Position numbers and translations under genes: made by a program. Below are positions 1-12,600 of a stretch of DNA of 64,000 nucleotides, in pieces; position 1 is the stretch's first letter, and the number at the start of each line of letters is the position of its first letter. The stretch spans positions 315,001 through 379,000 of the forward strand of contig CM056559.1 in assembly GCA_029721515.1 (NCBI GenBank), in the 5' to 3' direction. This DNA is from Synanceia verrucosa. Taxonomy: Eukaryota; Chordata; Actinopteri; Perciformes; Synanceiidae. Under the pieces are notes generated by a model. That model saw only the letters and a list, made by a program, of their open reading frames with translations, did not search any database and had not been told where the DNA came from.

Positions 1-490
1 TTCATGTTGGATTAGGGCAGCGTTCAGTATTGAAACGTTAAGTCTCCAATATCTGAACAGACTTTCCTGACCTCAAGTTATTTTGTCTTAATAGTTACGG
101 GTTCTATCCTGCATGCTGTCATTCTGTGTACATCAGCTTTTGAACCAAACCTGAGTAATCTCTGGGACGATGATGATATCGCCATACATCAAACTCAATC
201 CTTCCATCAATCCTATAAGAGCTAGTGATTTTCTAGTTGCCCCCCTTCAAATGGTTCACTTCTCCTGCCGTCACACAAGAATTTCAGTCCTCCCATCTTA
301 CAAGCTGAACATTTCCATCCCAGTATTTCCTCCACTTTATCTGCTACACATCATCTGTTCCTCAACTGACTCAGTGTTTAACCACAATAAACAGCTTCTT
401 GAGTTAATAAAGTTCACATCTACACTGAAGTCTGAACTATGACTGAAGGCTTGGATATTAACAGAGAGACGGGGGGACAGGGACTCTTAC
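1..490. other. intronic sequence of rpl35a, no feature seen
   Basis: Lies 3' of the donor at 490-485 of rpl35a and contains no recognisable next exon. I see no repeat or RNA gene in it. It is presumably the third intron of rpl35a. Confidence 0.5.
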
Positions 491-2094
491 TTCTTGGCCT
501 TGTAGACGTAGGCGCAGCGTTTGCCCAGGTAGAAGTCCACCTCGTCTCTGGTGTAACATCCCTCGACCTTCAGCAGCGCCGTGTGCTCCCTCTGGTTCCT
601 CAGACCTCGCTTATAGCCGGTGAAGATGGCCTTACTCCAAAGTCTGGACAAGCAGAGACAGGAAGTTAAAGGACAGGGATGAGACTCTCAGTCCGACGCG
701 AAGCAGTGAAGGGACAGACAGCGGCTAGAACAAGAGACACTAACTGTGACTGAGATCAATAAAGAGGAGAGAGTGCAAGAGTCCAGGTGAGGACAGGAGG
801 CTGGACTCAGGACAGACAGAGAGACAGGTGTCACTGCTTACCTTCCAGGCATCGTTAGTCTTCTCCAGGTGTGTCCACCTGCACAGAAACAGTTATGTTA
901 TCAAACCTGAACAGAAGCAGCCGTCTGCAGGAGGACTGTGTCCGACAATTCAAACAGTCCTGGAAAAAACTACCTGACAGGTTGAAGGAGCCGACTATTA
1001 GGAAATTATTTTTTTTTGTGCTGGTTATATGCTTTAATTTGACCAACTGCACCAGATAAAGGGGCGCAGGAAATGACGTCACTGCCATTAGTAGCAGCTG
1101 TGTGAGGCACAGACAGCTTCAGGACGCCAGGAATATTTATAGTTTTTCTATTAAACGGGCTTTGATAGATTCGGTTCATTGACTTTGTCCCAGTTTTTAT
1201 TTGTTCCCTTTAGTCGGGTCGCCGCGACATATCCCTTTTTGTTTTGGTAGTGCAGCCGCAAACGCCACATTCCCGCTCCATCAGCTGCCGACAAGGATTC
1301 ATCTACCAGTAAGTAAGAATAAGCATGACCTGAACTTTCCACCCTGGACCTTGTTGTGTACGTGTCCTGACCATAGAACCACAGAAATAACAAAAAAAGA
1401 AAAAAAGACAGAAACACAGGTGTTCCTATTATTGTGTCCACCCTCCTCCTCCAACAGGTGAGTATCAGGATGTCCTGGGACTGTTAGACAGATTCACAGG
1501 TGTTCCAATAACCTGGTTACCTGACTTCCTTCATAACGTCAACACTGTTTAAACACTGCCGGTATTAGCTGTTTGGAGCTAAGCAGCAGCTAACAGCTAA
1601 CAGCTAACACGACGGCACCAGGTCTTCAGGGGACACAGTGAGACCTGCTCAGTCCAACCAGACCCTTCCACAGGTACCAGCTTAGCTAGCTGCTACCTAC
1701 GCTTACATGTCACAGTTAGCCCCGCACGCTTCAACGGGTTCACTTTAACCGGTGAAATCCCGGAAACATCACCGGGACAGACTTAAGTCTTCACGTCATC
1801 ATGTTCTCGCAATTCAAACAAACCGGGACTCCTCGCCGGGTTAGCCGAGGCCGGCAGCCGCTCTGCAGGCCTCCGCTACACTGCCAGCTCCATCTGAACC
1901 GAATCACAAGCATCCGGGTCCGGAGCAGCACCGAACACGGACCGGCGACCGGAAAATAACCTGGACGGTAACTGACGCTGATTAGTGACCAGAAACATTC
2001 CGGATTAAAGGTTTTGTGAGAGTTTGACTCGGACATGTTGGAAGCTTACCGTCACTGTGAGCAACAAGATGGATGAAAAGGAAGGGAGAAAGGA
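491..2094 (-). CDS. rpl35a: rpl35a, 60S ribosomal protein eL33, 5' half only
   Basis: Component of the large cytosolic ribosomal subunit. Three exons are visible on the minus strand: a noncoding exon at about 2094-2050 ending at a GTAAGC donor; exon 2 at 878-842 carrying the start codon at 852-850 and four residues (MPGR); exon 3 at 643-491 continuing LWSKAIF...GYKRGLRNQREHT...and ending ...CAYVYKAK. The phases join correctly (11 nt + 153 nt). The residues match the first ~55 of ~110 residues of vertebrate eL33. The remaining C-terminal exons are not in 1-490, so the gene runs off the window start. Exon 1 begins in a pyrimidine run (CCTTTCTCCC), as expected of a 5'TOP mRNA under mTOR/LARP1 translational control; the exact start base is inferred. 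Family identity is very secure. Confidence 0.95.
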
Positions 2095-2629
2095 ATGCTG
2101 GGAAATTATCGGTCACAGAGGTGGCCGCGGAGCTGCCTGAACAAAATGGAGGATTTGATTTTATTCAAAGTAAATTTTATTTTTTACTTCGTTAATTTCT
2201 GTTTTAATAAAAATATATTAATTCACAAAGTGTTTGATTATTTGTTTTTGAATATAATACTAATGATAATACAACCCAAATCCAGAAACATCTAACCCCT
2301 TTAAACATTTAAAATGTATCTATATAATGTATCAATTTCCCTGTTTGTTTGTATTTTATTAACATGTTTTATTTTTGATTTGAATTTTTTTCTGATTAAT
2401 AATTGATATATTTGATATTGAAATGGGCAACAAGTGTCTGAACTGGCTCAAAGTGAAGCCGGCCAGGTCTCTGGGTAAGGAGGCCTCTTTCAAACCGAGA
2501 GCTAATTATTATTTGTGCTGTGTGTGTTAAAGGGACACAATGTCATTTTTTAAGTATTTTATTACCTCAAATCAATGTCTTCATTCATCAATAGATCCTC
2601 ATTGGTGTAAAATAACATATGCCAACACT

Positions 2630-5040
2630 CCTCCACACTTCTCTCCTCACTCATCTCTTCTTCTCTCCTCTCCACACTTCTCTCCTCACTCATATCTTCT
2701 TCTCTCCTCTCCTCTCCACACTTCTCTCCTCACTCATCTCTTCTTCTCTCCTCTCCTCTCCACACTTCTCTCCTCACTCATCTCTTCTTCTCTCCTCTCC
2801 TCTCCACACTTCTCTCCTCATTCATCTCTTCTTCTCTCATCTCCTCTCCACACTTCTCTCCTCACTCATCTCTTCTTCTCTCCTCTCCTCTCCACACTTC
2901 TCTCCTCATTCATCTCTTCTTCTCTCATCTCCTCTCCACACTTCTCTCCTCATTCATCTCTTCTTCTCTCCTCTCCTCTCCACACTTCTCTCCTCACTCA
3001 TCTCTTCTTCTCTCCTCTCCTCTCCACACTTCTCTCCTCATTCATCTCTTCTTCTCTCATCTCCTCTCCACACTTCTCTCCTCATTCATCTCTTCTTCTC
3101 TCCTCTCCTCTCCACACTTCTCTCCTCACTCATCTCTTCTTCTTTCCTCTCCTCTCCACACTTCTCTCCTCACTCATCTCTTCTTCTCTCCTCTCCTCTC
3201 CACACTTCTCTCCTCATTCATCTCTTCTTCTCTCATCTCCTCTCCACACTTCTCTCCTCATTCATCTCTTCTTCTCTCCTCTCCTCTCCACACTTCTCTC
3301 CTCATTCATCTCTTCTTCTCTCCTCTCCTCTCCACACTTCTCTCCTCACTCATCTCTTCTTCTCTCATCTCCACACTTCTCTCCTCACTCATCTCTTCTT
3401 CTCTCATCTCCTCTCCACACTTCTCTCCTCACTCATCTCTTCTTCTCTCCTCTCCTCTCCACACTTCTCACTCACCTCTTCTTCTCTCCTCTCCACACTT
3501 CTCTCCTCACTCATCTCTTCTTCTCTCATCTCCTCTCCACACTTCTCTCCTCACTCATCTCTTCTTCTCTCCTCTCCTCTCCACACTTCTCTCCTCACTC
3601 ATCTCTTCTTCTCTCATCTCCTCTCCACACTTCTCTCCTCACTCATCTCTTCTTCTCTCCTCTCCTCTCCACACTTCTCACTCACCTCTTCTTCTCTCCT
3701 CTCCACACTTCTCTCCTCACTCATCTCTTCTTCTCTCATCTCCTCTCCACACTTCTCTCCTCACTCTTCTCTTCTTCTCTCCTCTCCTCTCCACACTTCT
3801 CTCCTCACTCATCTCTTCTTCTCTCATCTCCTCTCCACACTTCTCACTCATCTCCTCTTCTCTCCTCTCCTCACTTCTCTCCTCACTCATCTCTTCTTCT
3901 CTCCTCTCCACACTTCTCTCCTCACTCATCTCTTCTTCTTTCCTCTCCTCTCCACACTTCTCTCCTCACTCATCTCTTCTTCTCTCATCTCCTCTCCTCT
4001 CCACACTTCTCTCCTCACTCATCTCTTCTTCTCTCCTCTCCACACTTCTCTCCTCACTCATCTCTTCTTCTCTCCTCTCCTCTCCACACTTCTCTCCTCA
4101 CTCATCTCTTCTTCTCTCCTCTCCTCTCCACACTTCTCACTCATCTCTTCTTCTCTCCTCTCCACACTTCTCTCCTCACTCATCTCTTCTTCTCTCATCT
4201 CCTCTCCACACTTCTCTCCTCACTCTTCTCTTCTTCTCTCCTCTCCTCTCCACACTTCTCTCCTCACTCATCTCTTCTTCTCTCATCTCCTCTCCACACT
4301 TCTCACTCATCTCCTCTTCTCTCCTCTCCTCACTTCTCTCCTCACTCATCTCTTCTTCTCTCCTCTCCACACTTCTCTCCTCACTCATCTCTTCTTCTTT
4401 CCTCTCCTCTCCACACTTCTCTCCTCACTCATCTCTTCTTCTCTCATCTCCTCTCCTCTCCACACTTCTCTCCTCACTCATCTCTTCTTCTCTCCTCTCC
4501 ACACTTCTCTCCTCACTCATCTCTTCTTCTCTCCTCTCCTCTCCACACTTCTCTCCTCACTCATCTCTTCTTCTCTCCTCTCCTCTCCACACTTCTCACT
4601 CATCTCTTCTTCTCTCCTCTCCACACTTCTCTCCTCACTCATCTCTTCTTCTCTCATCTCCTCTCCACACTTCTCTCCTCACTCATCTCTTCTTCTCTCC
4701 TCTCCTCTCCACACTTCTCACTCATCTCTTCTTCTCTCCTCTCCACACTTCTCTCCTCACTCATCTCTTCTTCTCTCCTCTCCTCTCCACACTTCTCTCC
4801 TCACTCATCTCTTCTTCTCTCCTCTCCACACTTCTCTCCTCACTCTTCTCTTCTTCTCTCCTCTCCTCTCCACACTTCTCTCCTCACTCTTCTCTTCTTC
4901 TCTCCTCACTCATCTCTTCTTCTCTCCTCTCCACACTTCTCTCCTCACTCTTCTCTTCTTCTCTCCTCACTCTTCTCTTCTTCTCTCCTCTTCTCTGCAC
5001 ACTTCTCTCCTCACTCTTATCCTCTCCTCAAATCTTCCTC
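2630..5040. repeat. CT-rich minisatellite, 2.4 kb, ~44-bp unit with higher-order structure
   Basis: Tandem copies of a pyrimidine-only or nearly pyrimidine-only unit built from CACACTTCTCTCCTCACTCA followed by TCTCTTCTTCTCTCC and one to three CTCTC blocks; unit length varies around 39-49 bp. The plus strand is almost free of G. Within 3700-4620 a block of 459 bp is duplicated with the same internal order of unit variants (for example 3717-3929 recurs at 4176-4388), so the array also grew by a larger step. Such polypyrimidine tracts can adopt triplex (H-DNA) structure; that is inference. It lies upstream of the rpl35a promoter. Confidence 0.97.
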
Positions 5041-5555
5041 TCTGCTGACATTTGTTTTGATTTTTCAGCCCTGGATCCTCAAAATTTAAGAACAACTGGC
5101 AGCAAAAGTCATCTGGCTTCATTAGTTTGATTGGAAATGTCAGATGGTTCTGGGTTGAAAGACTGGAGGTGGCTTTCTGTGCTTCAGTTTTCCAGTGACA
5201 TCTCATACTTGCTCATCTTATTTATCTCCTCCCCTTCAGGTAAAGAGCCTCCACAGCTGGAGTGACTCTGGTGGAGGAGGGTGGAGGACTGAGCCACGGT
5301 CTCCATCAGGTGGGACCTCCCCTCACTTCCTCCATCAACAGGTAGAAAAGGCTCACTTCAGCTGAAGTTCTTCAGAGGAAAACCTGGGACGAATAAAAGA
5401 TCACTTTAAATAAAATCTGTTTTACCTGAATGGATTGAATATGAGAATGATTTAATTTGTTTGACAAAACAAAAGGAGCGTTTGTGTTTCAGTTGAATAA
5501 ATATACATCTATTTTATCTGCTTCTTTGTTCAGATGGAGGATGAAGAAAAATAAA
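5041..5555. other. intergenic, nothing assigned
   Basis: Unique-looking sequence between the CT array and the first TTAA element. A possible acceptor/donor pair frames about 70 bases near 5240-5310 on the plus strand, but the reading is not recognisable and I do not call an exon. Confidence 0.4.
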
Positions 5556-6007
5556 TTAACTCTTTGAGTGCCAGCCATTTTTAAAACAGAAAGTGCCTTG
5601 TGACAGCATTTTATTTGCCCATTTTCAGTCATATTTCTAGACCCACAGAATATTTAGTACTATGACTCTGAGAACACTGAATATCTCAAATGAAAGAAGA
5701 GACTCTCTATTTCATCATGAAAAAAATGTTTGTTTTTACCTTGTTCCATTCTTGTTTTATCAGAGGTAGAGTAGAGGACACTTTCACCAAAATCAACTTT
5801 TTCTCCACATTCTGTTTGTTTTGCTCTCTAATCTTGATCGTCTCCACTTCCTGTTTTGATCTCTGTGGTGTATACCGTCTCTTTATGCTCTGACTACATC
5901 TCCCAGAAGCCCCAGTATTACTCACAAACTGTGAGAGCATGATCGGCAACCTGCTGCATAAAAAACACTTTGATGTCTTATTATGTTGATGTCACTCAAA
6001 GAGTTAA
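5556..6007. mobile_element. piggyBac-like MITE, copy A
   Basis: A 452-bp interval bounded by TTAA on both sides. Just inside are inverted ends CTCTTTGAGTG and CACTCAAAGAG. TTAA target duplications with short terminal inverted repeats are the hallmark of the piggyBac superfamily. There is no transposase ORF, so this is a non-autonomous copy. The same element occurs at 10221-10652 (opposite orientation) and 56981-57434. Confidence 0.8.
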
Positions 6008-6779
6008 AACTAAAATATGATGAGGATCTTCTGAAGGAGTCAGTGAAACGAGTCAAATTAAAATATTTATTTAAAGCACTTAAAGTCAACTCTTCATACA
6101 GATGTGTTCAAATCTTTTATACAGGTTCACCAAAAATAAAACAAAAGTGGAAAAATGTCAAAGAAACTGAGACAGTTTTTCCTCCATGAAAGAACGGTGG
6201 AATGTCCTTCAAGATCATGTGACCTCACTGTCACCTGATCTCCCCTCACCGCTGCAGGAGAAAACACAAAGGAGAAAAACACAAAACATCTGTACAAATA
6301 GGAAACCACCTGGTAGGTCAGTCCAAGAGGACAGGATTGACTAAAGGGGACCACTGGGCCCTGAGTGAAGCCTCACAGGGAGCTCAGTTTAAACAGGGAA
6401 GTTCAGGCCCCCTCTGGTCCCACATACTAAAAAAAAAGAAGGTGTGATGCTGTGTTCAGGTGAAACAGGAAGAAATAAAACTATTCAAACTCAGCTGAAC
6501 ACCAAACATTGGCGTGTCCCACATCACCTTAATGCAGCACGAACCTTCATACAAGCATGGACATATAAAATATCTTTAAACTGGGAGCTAAACTGTGGTC
6601 AATGTGTCTCTCTTCACGTCAGTGGAGTTCAAACTATATATACATACGTATAGATGTACGTATGTACATATGTGTTATCCCTTCATGTCTGCTTCTCTGT
6701 AAACAAGTGAACACGGTGACACACAACTGGCATTATATTTTTGGGGTGGACTGCTCCTTTAACCGCATGGAGTTGATGT

Positions 6780-6903
6780 GACACACACACAAACATACAT
6801 ATTATATATAATAGACATATATAATATATACATACACGTGTGTGTATACATATATACACACACATGTATATGTGTGTGTATATATGTATATATATACATA
6901 TAT

Positions 6904-6934
<31 letters not shown>

Positions 6935-6952
6935 CACATATATGTATATGTG

Positions 6953-7001
<49 letters not shown>

Positions 7002-7010
7002 TTTTTACAA
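6780..7010. repeat. compound (AC/AT/GT)n microsatellite
   Basis: About 230 bp of alternating purine-pyrimidine dinucleotides: CACA, TATA and GTGT runs. The TG runs have Z-DNA potential. Non-coding. Confidence 0.95.
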
Positions 7011-7199
7011 AGTATATTGTACACATACATGCAATAAAGACTGCAGCAGAGTGACTGTCACACAGTTTTTAGTTTTTCAGCTATCAGGTAACCTTTTCAA
7101 CATACAAAACCCAGAACGCAGCAGGAAGTCATCACAGGAAGTTGGCCTCCTCCAATCACAGCAGGACCTTCAGTCTCCATCAGTTATGAGTCGATAAAC

Positions 7200-8640
7200 A
7201 CTGTCAACAGTTTCAGCTGAATATTAGAAATCTGTTGTTCTGATACATAAAGAAATGAACAGATGACAGAAAAGATTACATTATTAATAAAGAAGTAAAA
7301 AAAAATACTCCTTTGAGGTCACCACTCTGCATGCTCAACTGAAGTGATTAGTTTAATCCATGGTTATTGATGAATGTGATGATTCTGATCAGCCAGGTAA
7401 CAACTTGAGCTGTTGTTAGCCATTAGCCGTGACACCACAGATACCCAGAATCAATAGAAACCAGCCTGTGAACAGAGAAGAGCCTTCCAGTCAGCGCTCA
7501 GGGCTAACAGAAACTTTTGTCATCACATGATCACTGACGTCCAATCAGAACTCAGTTTTCAATGGTTTGGATCTGACTGAGGAAACTCAGCTGAAGACTC
7601 AACTAATCACAGTTATTAACTAGCATTGGCTAGCGTTTACCCTTACAGTTAACAGCTTTCGCGTAACCAACTCATAATACAACCTACTTCATAACATTAG
7701 CATGTAGCCTACTACTGTTAATTCACTAGCTGACAGCTAACTAGATGTAAACTGTACTTTAAAACTTGAAATGTAGTTTGTGTGAGCTAATATTAGTAGT
7801 GTCTTTGTGCACTGCCGTTAAACTATAAACGAGTTTAGCAAACTGGCTTTGTAATGTTAGCTAATATCGGCAGTTATGTTAGAGTCATTTGAAAACAACA
7901 GTAGAGGTGCTAGCTACTGTTAGCAGTGAGCTACATTAGCTTACTCACCTTTAGCTAATATTCAAAGCTAGCTGTTTCAGTTTTACCTTTTCACCTGGCT
8001 TCATAGTTAAGCTAACTTTATCTATGTCAGTTAATGTTAGCAGTGACCTATGCTACTTTCAATCCTAAACCAAGTGGTTTAGTATAAGCTAATATTTACA
8101 ACTAGCTGTGTTAGCGTCATCTACAAACCAACAAAGTTCAAAATGTTAGCTAATATTCACTGTGAGCTACGTACCAGTCATAGTCACATAGAGCTACATG
8201 TCATTTTACAAAATAAACAACCTTCTGTACATTTAAATTAGTTGTTGTTAGCATTTAGCAGCTCAACATCGATACCAACTATTTTTCACTTTTAATAATA
8301 TTCGCATTTAGCTACATTATCTTTCATTTCAAATCAACATTGTCTAATTTTAATCAGAATATTTCATTCTTGGTTTGTTTTTACTGCGTTACTCTGTTTA
8401 CATTTGATGTCTAAATATATCTCAGTTTGACATTAGCTTCAGGGAGTTTAGATCCAGAAATAAATAAAACGTGTCAGTTTAAGTTAGAGAACATCAATAA
8501 AACACCTGTGCCCATCCTGCTGATAAGATCTAAAGTCACTGAATAATTCTCCAAACTGAAGATCTAGTAGATATTATAGACAGTAAAATTAGAGAATATA
8601 TATGAGATTGTAATTATTATTCCTGCTTTCATTATTTCTA
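7200..8640. other. intergenic stretch, rich in GCTAA/TTAGC motifs
   Basis: No gene or TIR element found. From about 7600 to 8180 the motif GCTAA or its complement TTAGC recurs many times at irregular spacing, a low-complexity style also seen near the 5' ends of several genes in this window. Confidence 0.5.
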
Positions 8641-8646
8641 GAAATA

Positions 8647-9290
8647 TAGGCTACGTTCAGACTGCAGGGCTTAATGCCCAATTCTTTTTTTTTGGGTGAA
8701 ATCCGATTTTTTTGCAAGGTCGTTCACATTTCCAATTAAATGCGACTTGTGTGTGAGCTCCAATGTGAACTTAAACGCCTCACAAGTGTCCTGCATGCGC
8801 ATTGGACGACGCAACAACGTCATATGCAGCGAGCGCGCTCAGTGTTTACGGAAGTAAACATGGACGCTAGCGGTGAAGTGTAAACAGCCCGGTTCCGATA
8901 AAACCCCTCCAGTTTGGCCTGAATAGAGCTGTCCTCTCAAATATGACAAACCTCGTTTTCCCTCCACTGACTACTCTCCACATTATCGTCCGCCATCGTT
9001 GTTGTTTTTCTTCCCGCTGCCGCGTACTTTCGCCGCAGAATAGTGATGTTTGTAGCTTGTTGATGACGTGCAGGTCGGATGAATGCGACCTGGCCGTTCA
9101 GACTGAAGTCGCATGTCAAAAGATCGGATATGTATCGGTTTTAGGACCACGTATCCAAGTGGCCTGGATCGCATTTGAAAAAATCAAATCTGTGTCGTTC
9201 AGACTGTAATTAAAAGATCAGATACAGGTCACAGGGGTGAAAAAAAAATCAGATCTGGGTCACTTCAGGCTGCAGTCTGAACGTAGCCTA
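8647..9290. mobile_element. MITE with perfect 21-bp terminal inverted repeats
   Basis: The left end 8647-8667 (TAGGCTACGTTCAGACTGCAG) is the exact reverse complement of the right end 9270-9290. The outermost TA on each side could instead be a TA target duplication, leaving 19-bp TIRs. The 644-bp interior has no transposase. Subterminal GATC/GTCGCAT-like motifs recur inside. The superfamily cannot be decided from these ends alone. Confidence 0.85.
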
Positions 9291-9371
9291 ACAGTCAGTG
9301 TGTTTTTGGGTTTGAACACAGAAACTGAGCTAGACCAGATTTAGATCCACATCCAGGATTCACTGGTCCAC

Positions 9372-9377
9372 TTTATT
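9372..9377 (-). terminator. poly(A) signal of lrch3
   Basis: AATAAA on the minus strand, about 240 bp past the lrch3 stop codon at 9620-9618; the nearest canonical signal downstream. Confidence 0.6.
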
Positions 9378-9429
9378 CTGTCATCACATTAAAGAAGTTT
9401 GATCACTGTGTGTCAAACATGTTGAGTCT

Positions 9430-9541
9430 TCAGCTGTTCAGGTCCCTGGATCAGGTCCAGACCTGCTGCCGTTCTGGATCAGGTCCAGACCTGCTGCCGT
9501 TCTGGATCAGGTCCAGACCTGCTGCCGTTCTGGATCAGGTC
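9430..9541. repeat. 28-bp tandem repeat, about 4 copies
   Basis: Units of the form TTCTGGATCAGGTCCAGACC plus TGCTGCCG, nearly identical, lying in the presumed 3' UTR of lrch3. Each unit contains GGATCAGGTCC, a weak inverted repeat. Confidence 0.85.
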
Positions 9542-9617
9542 TATATCTGAAAAGGTTTCCTCCAAACCGAACTAACAGGGTCATCACAGTAAGTGGACTG
9601 AGCGTGTGCGGTGATGT

Positions 9618-12600
9618 CTACATGCCAGTGGAGGGGGGGGCAGGTGTCGTTGTGGTCGCCGTGGTGACAGGATGTCTGGGCGGGGCCAGGTCCAGCAGGG
9701 CGCTGACGGTGCCGGCCACCTGGGGGAGCCCTTGCTCCTCCAGGATGTGAAGAGGAAGACACAACTGACTCTATGGAGACAAACACCACAGAGGAAGACA
9801 TGGTGGGGGGGGGGGGGAAGAGGGTCAACGGATGGAAACTGAAAGTAAACCAAAAAAAACAACAGCAACCATGGCAACAAAAAACAAACACAGGAGGAGC
9901 AACGCAACATGAGGAAAGAAAAGAAAGTGAACATGATGTGGTCACAGTCCAGAGGGAATCTGTCCTCCATCTGGACCTGGACCACTTCACTCTACAAACA
10001 CACTCAGGAAGGCCCGTTTAAGTCTCTGGTCCGGTTTCTTCTTGGCTACAGTGTGCTGAGTCCAGGTCAGGTGAAATCCAGCTCCAAAACTGAGACCACC
10101 AAGACCCACAAAATCAAGACCAACCAAGTCTGATACCTCCAGCTCTGAAACCTGATCGAGTCGGTCAAACTATCTGTCAGGAAACAGTTAGGATGGTTTG
10201 GGAAGATATCTAGTCCTAAATTAACTCTCTGTGCCACGTATTAATACGTCAAAGTGTTTTTTCTGCAGCTGGCACAAGAGGGTGCTCTCACACAGCCTGT
10301 GAGTAATGTTGGAGCTTCTGGGATTCTGGGAGACGGTATACACCACAGAGATCAAAACAGGAAGTGGAGACGATCGAGATTAGAGAGCAAAACAAACAGA
10401 ATCTGGAGAAAAAGTGTTGATTTTGGTGAAAGTGTCCTCTACTCTACCTCTGATAAAACAAGAATGGAACAAGGTAAAAACAAACATTTTTTTCATGATG
10501 AAATAGAGAGTCTCTTCTTTCATTTGAGATATTCACTGTTTTCAGAGACATAGTACTAAATATTCTGTGGGTCTAGAAATATGACTCAAAATGGACAAAA
10601 ACGTTGGAAAAAGACACTTTGTGTTTTAAAAAAATGCCACTCAAGGAGTCAAAAGGATGAAAAGGATAAGGTCCAGGTGATTAGAGTCCAGACAGCAGAG
10701 ATTTCAGTGGATTAGTAAAGGATCACTGCTCGCCGATTCAGTGTGGTCCAGGCCTCTGTTAGAGACACTGAGAACTGCTCCGTCAGGGATGTAAACAAAG
10801 GAATTCGAAGTTTCTTGTTCAGGGGTGAGATCCTCCAGACCAGACTGGATCAGGTACAGGACAGAAGGCAGGACTCTGTGGTCCACTACCAACTTGACGT
10901 TCAAGAACTCCAGATTCTGATCCAAAAGATGAGGGATCGTTTTCCTGGAGGTACTTCAGAAAGACAGGTTCCTGCAGAACCTGGACTTGAGAGCATGGTA
11001 TGCTCTAGCTAGCTGTTAGCTAGGTGTTGGCCAGGTGTTCCTATTGGCTCCAGTTATTGTGCTAAATCCAAAAGGTTTAACTCTTACTTTCGCGCTTTAA
11101 AGAGTTAATTTGGTGCTGAGATATTTGTATAAAATGGGGTCCAGTGAGACTTCCTGTCCTCAGGTGTGGTTCAGGCGTGACAGACAGGTAGAAGACAGCT
11201 AAGCCTGCAAGGTGCACCTGAAGGAGGGGCTAGGAGGGGAACCCCCCCAATAAAGACTGTCCTGGGGACAGATTAAAAAACAGATTCATGAAGGACAGGA
11301 GGATGGAGGAGAGGAAAGGAGGAAGTTAGTAAAGAAGCAGCTTCAGAGACAGTGATGTCACACACCCAGGAGTGATGTCACTGTTCATTCGTTTTAAAGA
11401 TGTGAGGGATCGGACATCAAATCATTGTGTTACGTTTGATCAGGTCAACAAACTACTACTACTACTCATATATAGGAGAGAGGAGAGGGGGATTGAACCT
11501 ACAACCCTGAGGTTCAGGATGACCAGCCACCACAGTAGTACTAGTAGTAGTAGTACTAGTAGTAGTACTAGTAGTTCTAGTAGTAGTAGTAGCAGTAGCA
11601 GTAGTAGTACTAGTAGTAGTAATAGCAGTAGTAGTACCAGTAGTAGCAGTAGCAGTAGTAGTACTAGTAGTAGTAATAGCAGTAGTAGTACCAGTAGTAG
11701 CAGTAGCAGTAGTAGTACTAGTAGTAGTAATAGCAGTAGTAGTACTAGTAGTAGTAATAGCAGTAGTAGTACTAGTAGTAGCAGTAGTACTAGTAGTAGT
11801 AGTACTAGTAGTAGTACTAGTAGTTCTAGTAGTAGTAATAGCAGTAGCAGTACTAGTAGTAGCAGTAGTACTAGTAGTAGTAGTACTGTAGGTGGTGCTA
11901 GTGGTTCTGGTAGTAGCAGTGGCAGTGGCAGGTGCTGGTGGTAGCGGTGGTAGTAGCAGTAGTGGTAGCAGCAGCGGTGGGGTTCTGGTAGTAGGTGGTA
12001 ACGGTGGTAGTGGCAGCGGTGGTAGTAATTCTGGTGGTGGTGGTGCTAGCAGTGGTGCTGGTGGTTCAGCAGGTGGCAGTGGTGGTGGCGGTACTGGTGC
12101 TGGTGGTAGTGGTGGCAGCAGCAGGTGGTTCTGGTGGTAGTGGTAGCAACGGTGGTGGTAGCAGCGGTGGTAGTGATTCTAGGTGGTGGTAGTAGCAGTG
12201 GTAGCAGCGGTGGGGTTCTGGTGGTGGTGGTAACGGTGGTGGTGGCAGCGGTGGTAGTATTCTGGTGGTGGTGGTGCTGGTAGTGGTAACCCAGTGGTTC
12301 AGGTGGTGGCGGTGGTGGTAGGCGGTACTGGTGCTGGTGGTGGTGGCAGCAGTGGTAGCAGCGGTGGGGTTCTGGTGGTAGCAGCAGCACGGTGGTGGTA
12401 GCGGTGCACTGGTAGCAGCAGCAGCAGCAGCGGTGGTGGTTCTGGTGGTGGCGGTGGTGGTAGCGGTGCAGCAGTGGTGGTGGTGGTAGCAGTGGTAGCA
12501 GCAGCACCAGCACCAGCAGCAGCAGCAGCAGCGGTGGTGGTAGCGGTGCTGGTGCACCAGCACCAGCAGCGGCAGTCCCAGGTGGTTCTGGTGGTAGCAG

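Noticed and set aside
170..669. Plus-strand frames over rpl35a
   Set aside because: One is antisense to the rpl35a coding exon, the other is an intronic chance frame without motifs.
2540..5089. Long open frames (over 800 codons, Ser/Leu/His-rich) on the plus strand
   Set aside because: They are the CT minisatellite read in frame; overlapping frames are equally open and there is no domain or codon signal.
6683..7197. Tyr/Ile/Cys/Val-rich frames, also at 31178-31721 and 23039-23351
   Set aside because: Dinucleotide microsatellites read in frame; only the abcf3 exon 23200-23347 is real in the last interval.
8937..9209. Short frames on both strands
   Set aside because: They lie wholly inside the MITE 8647-9290 and match no transposase.
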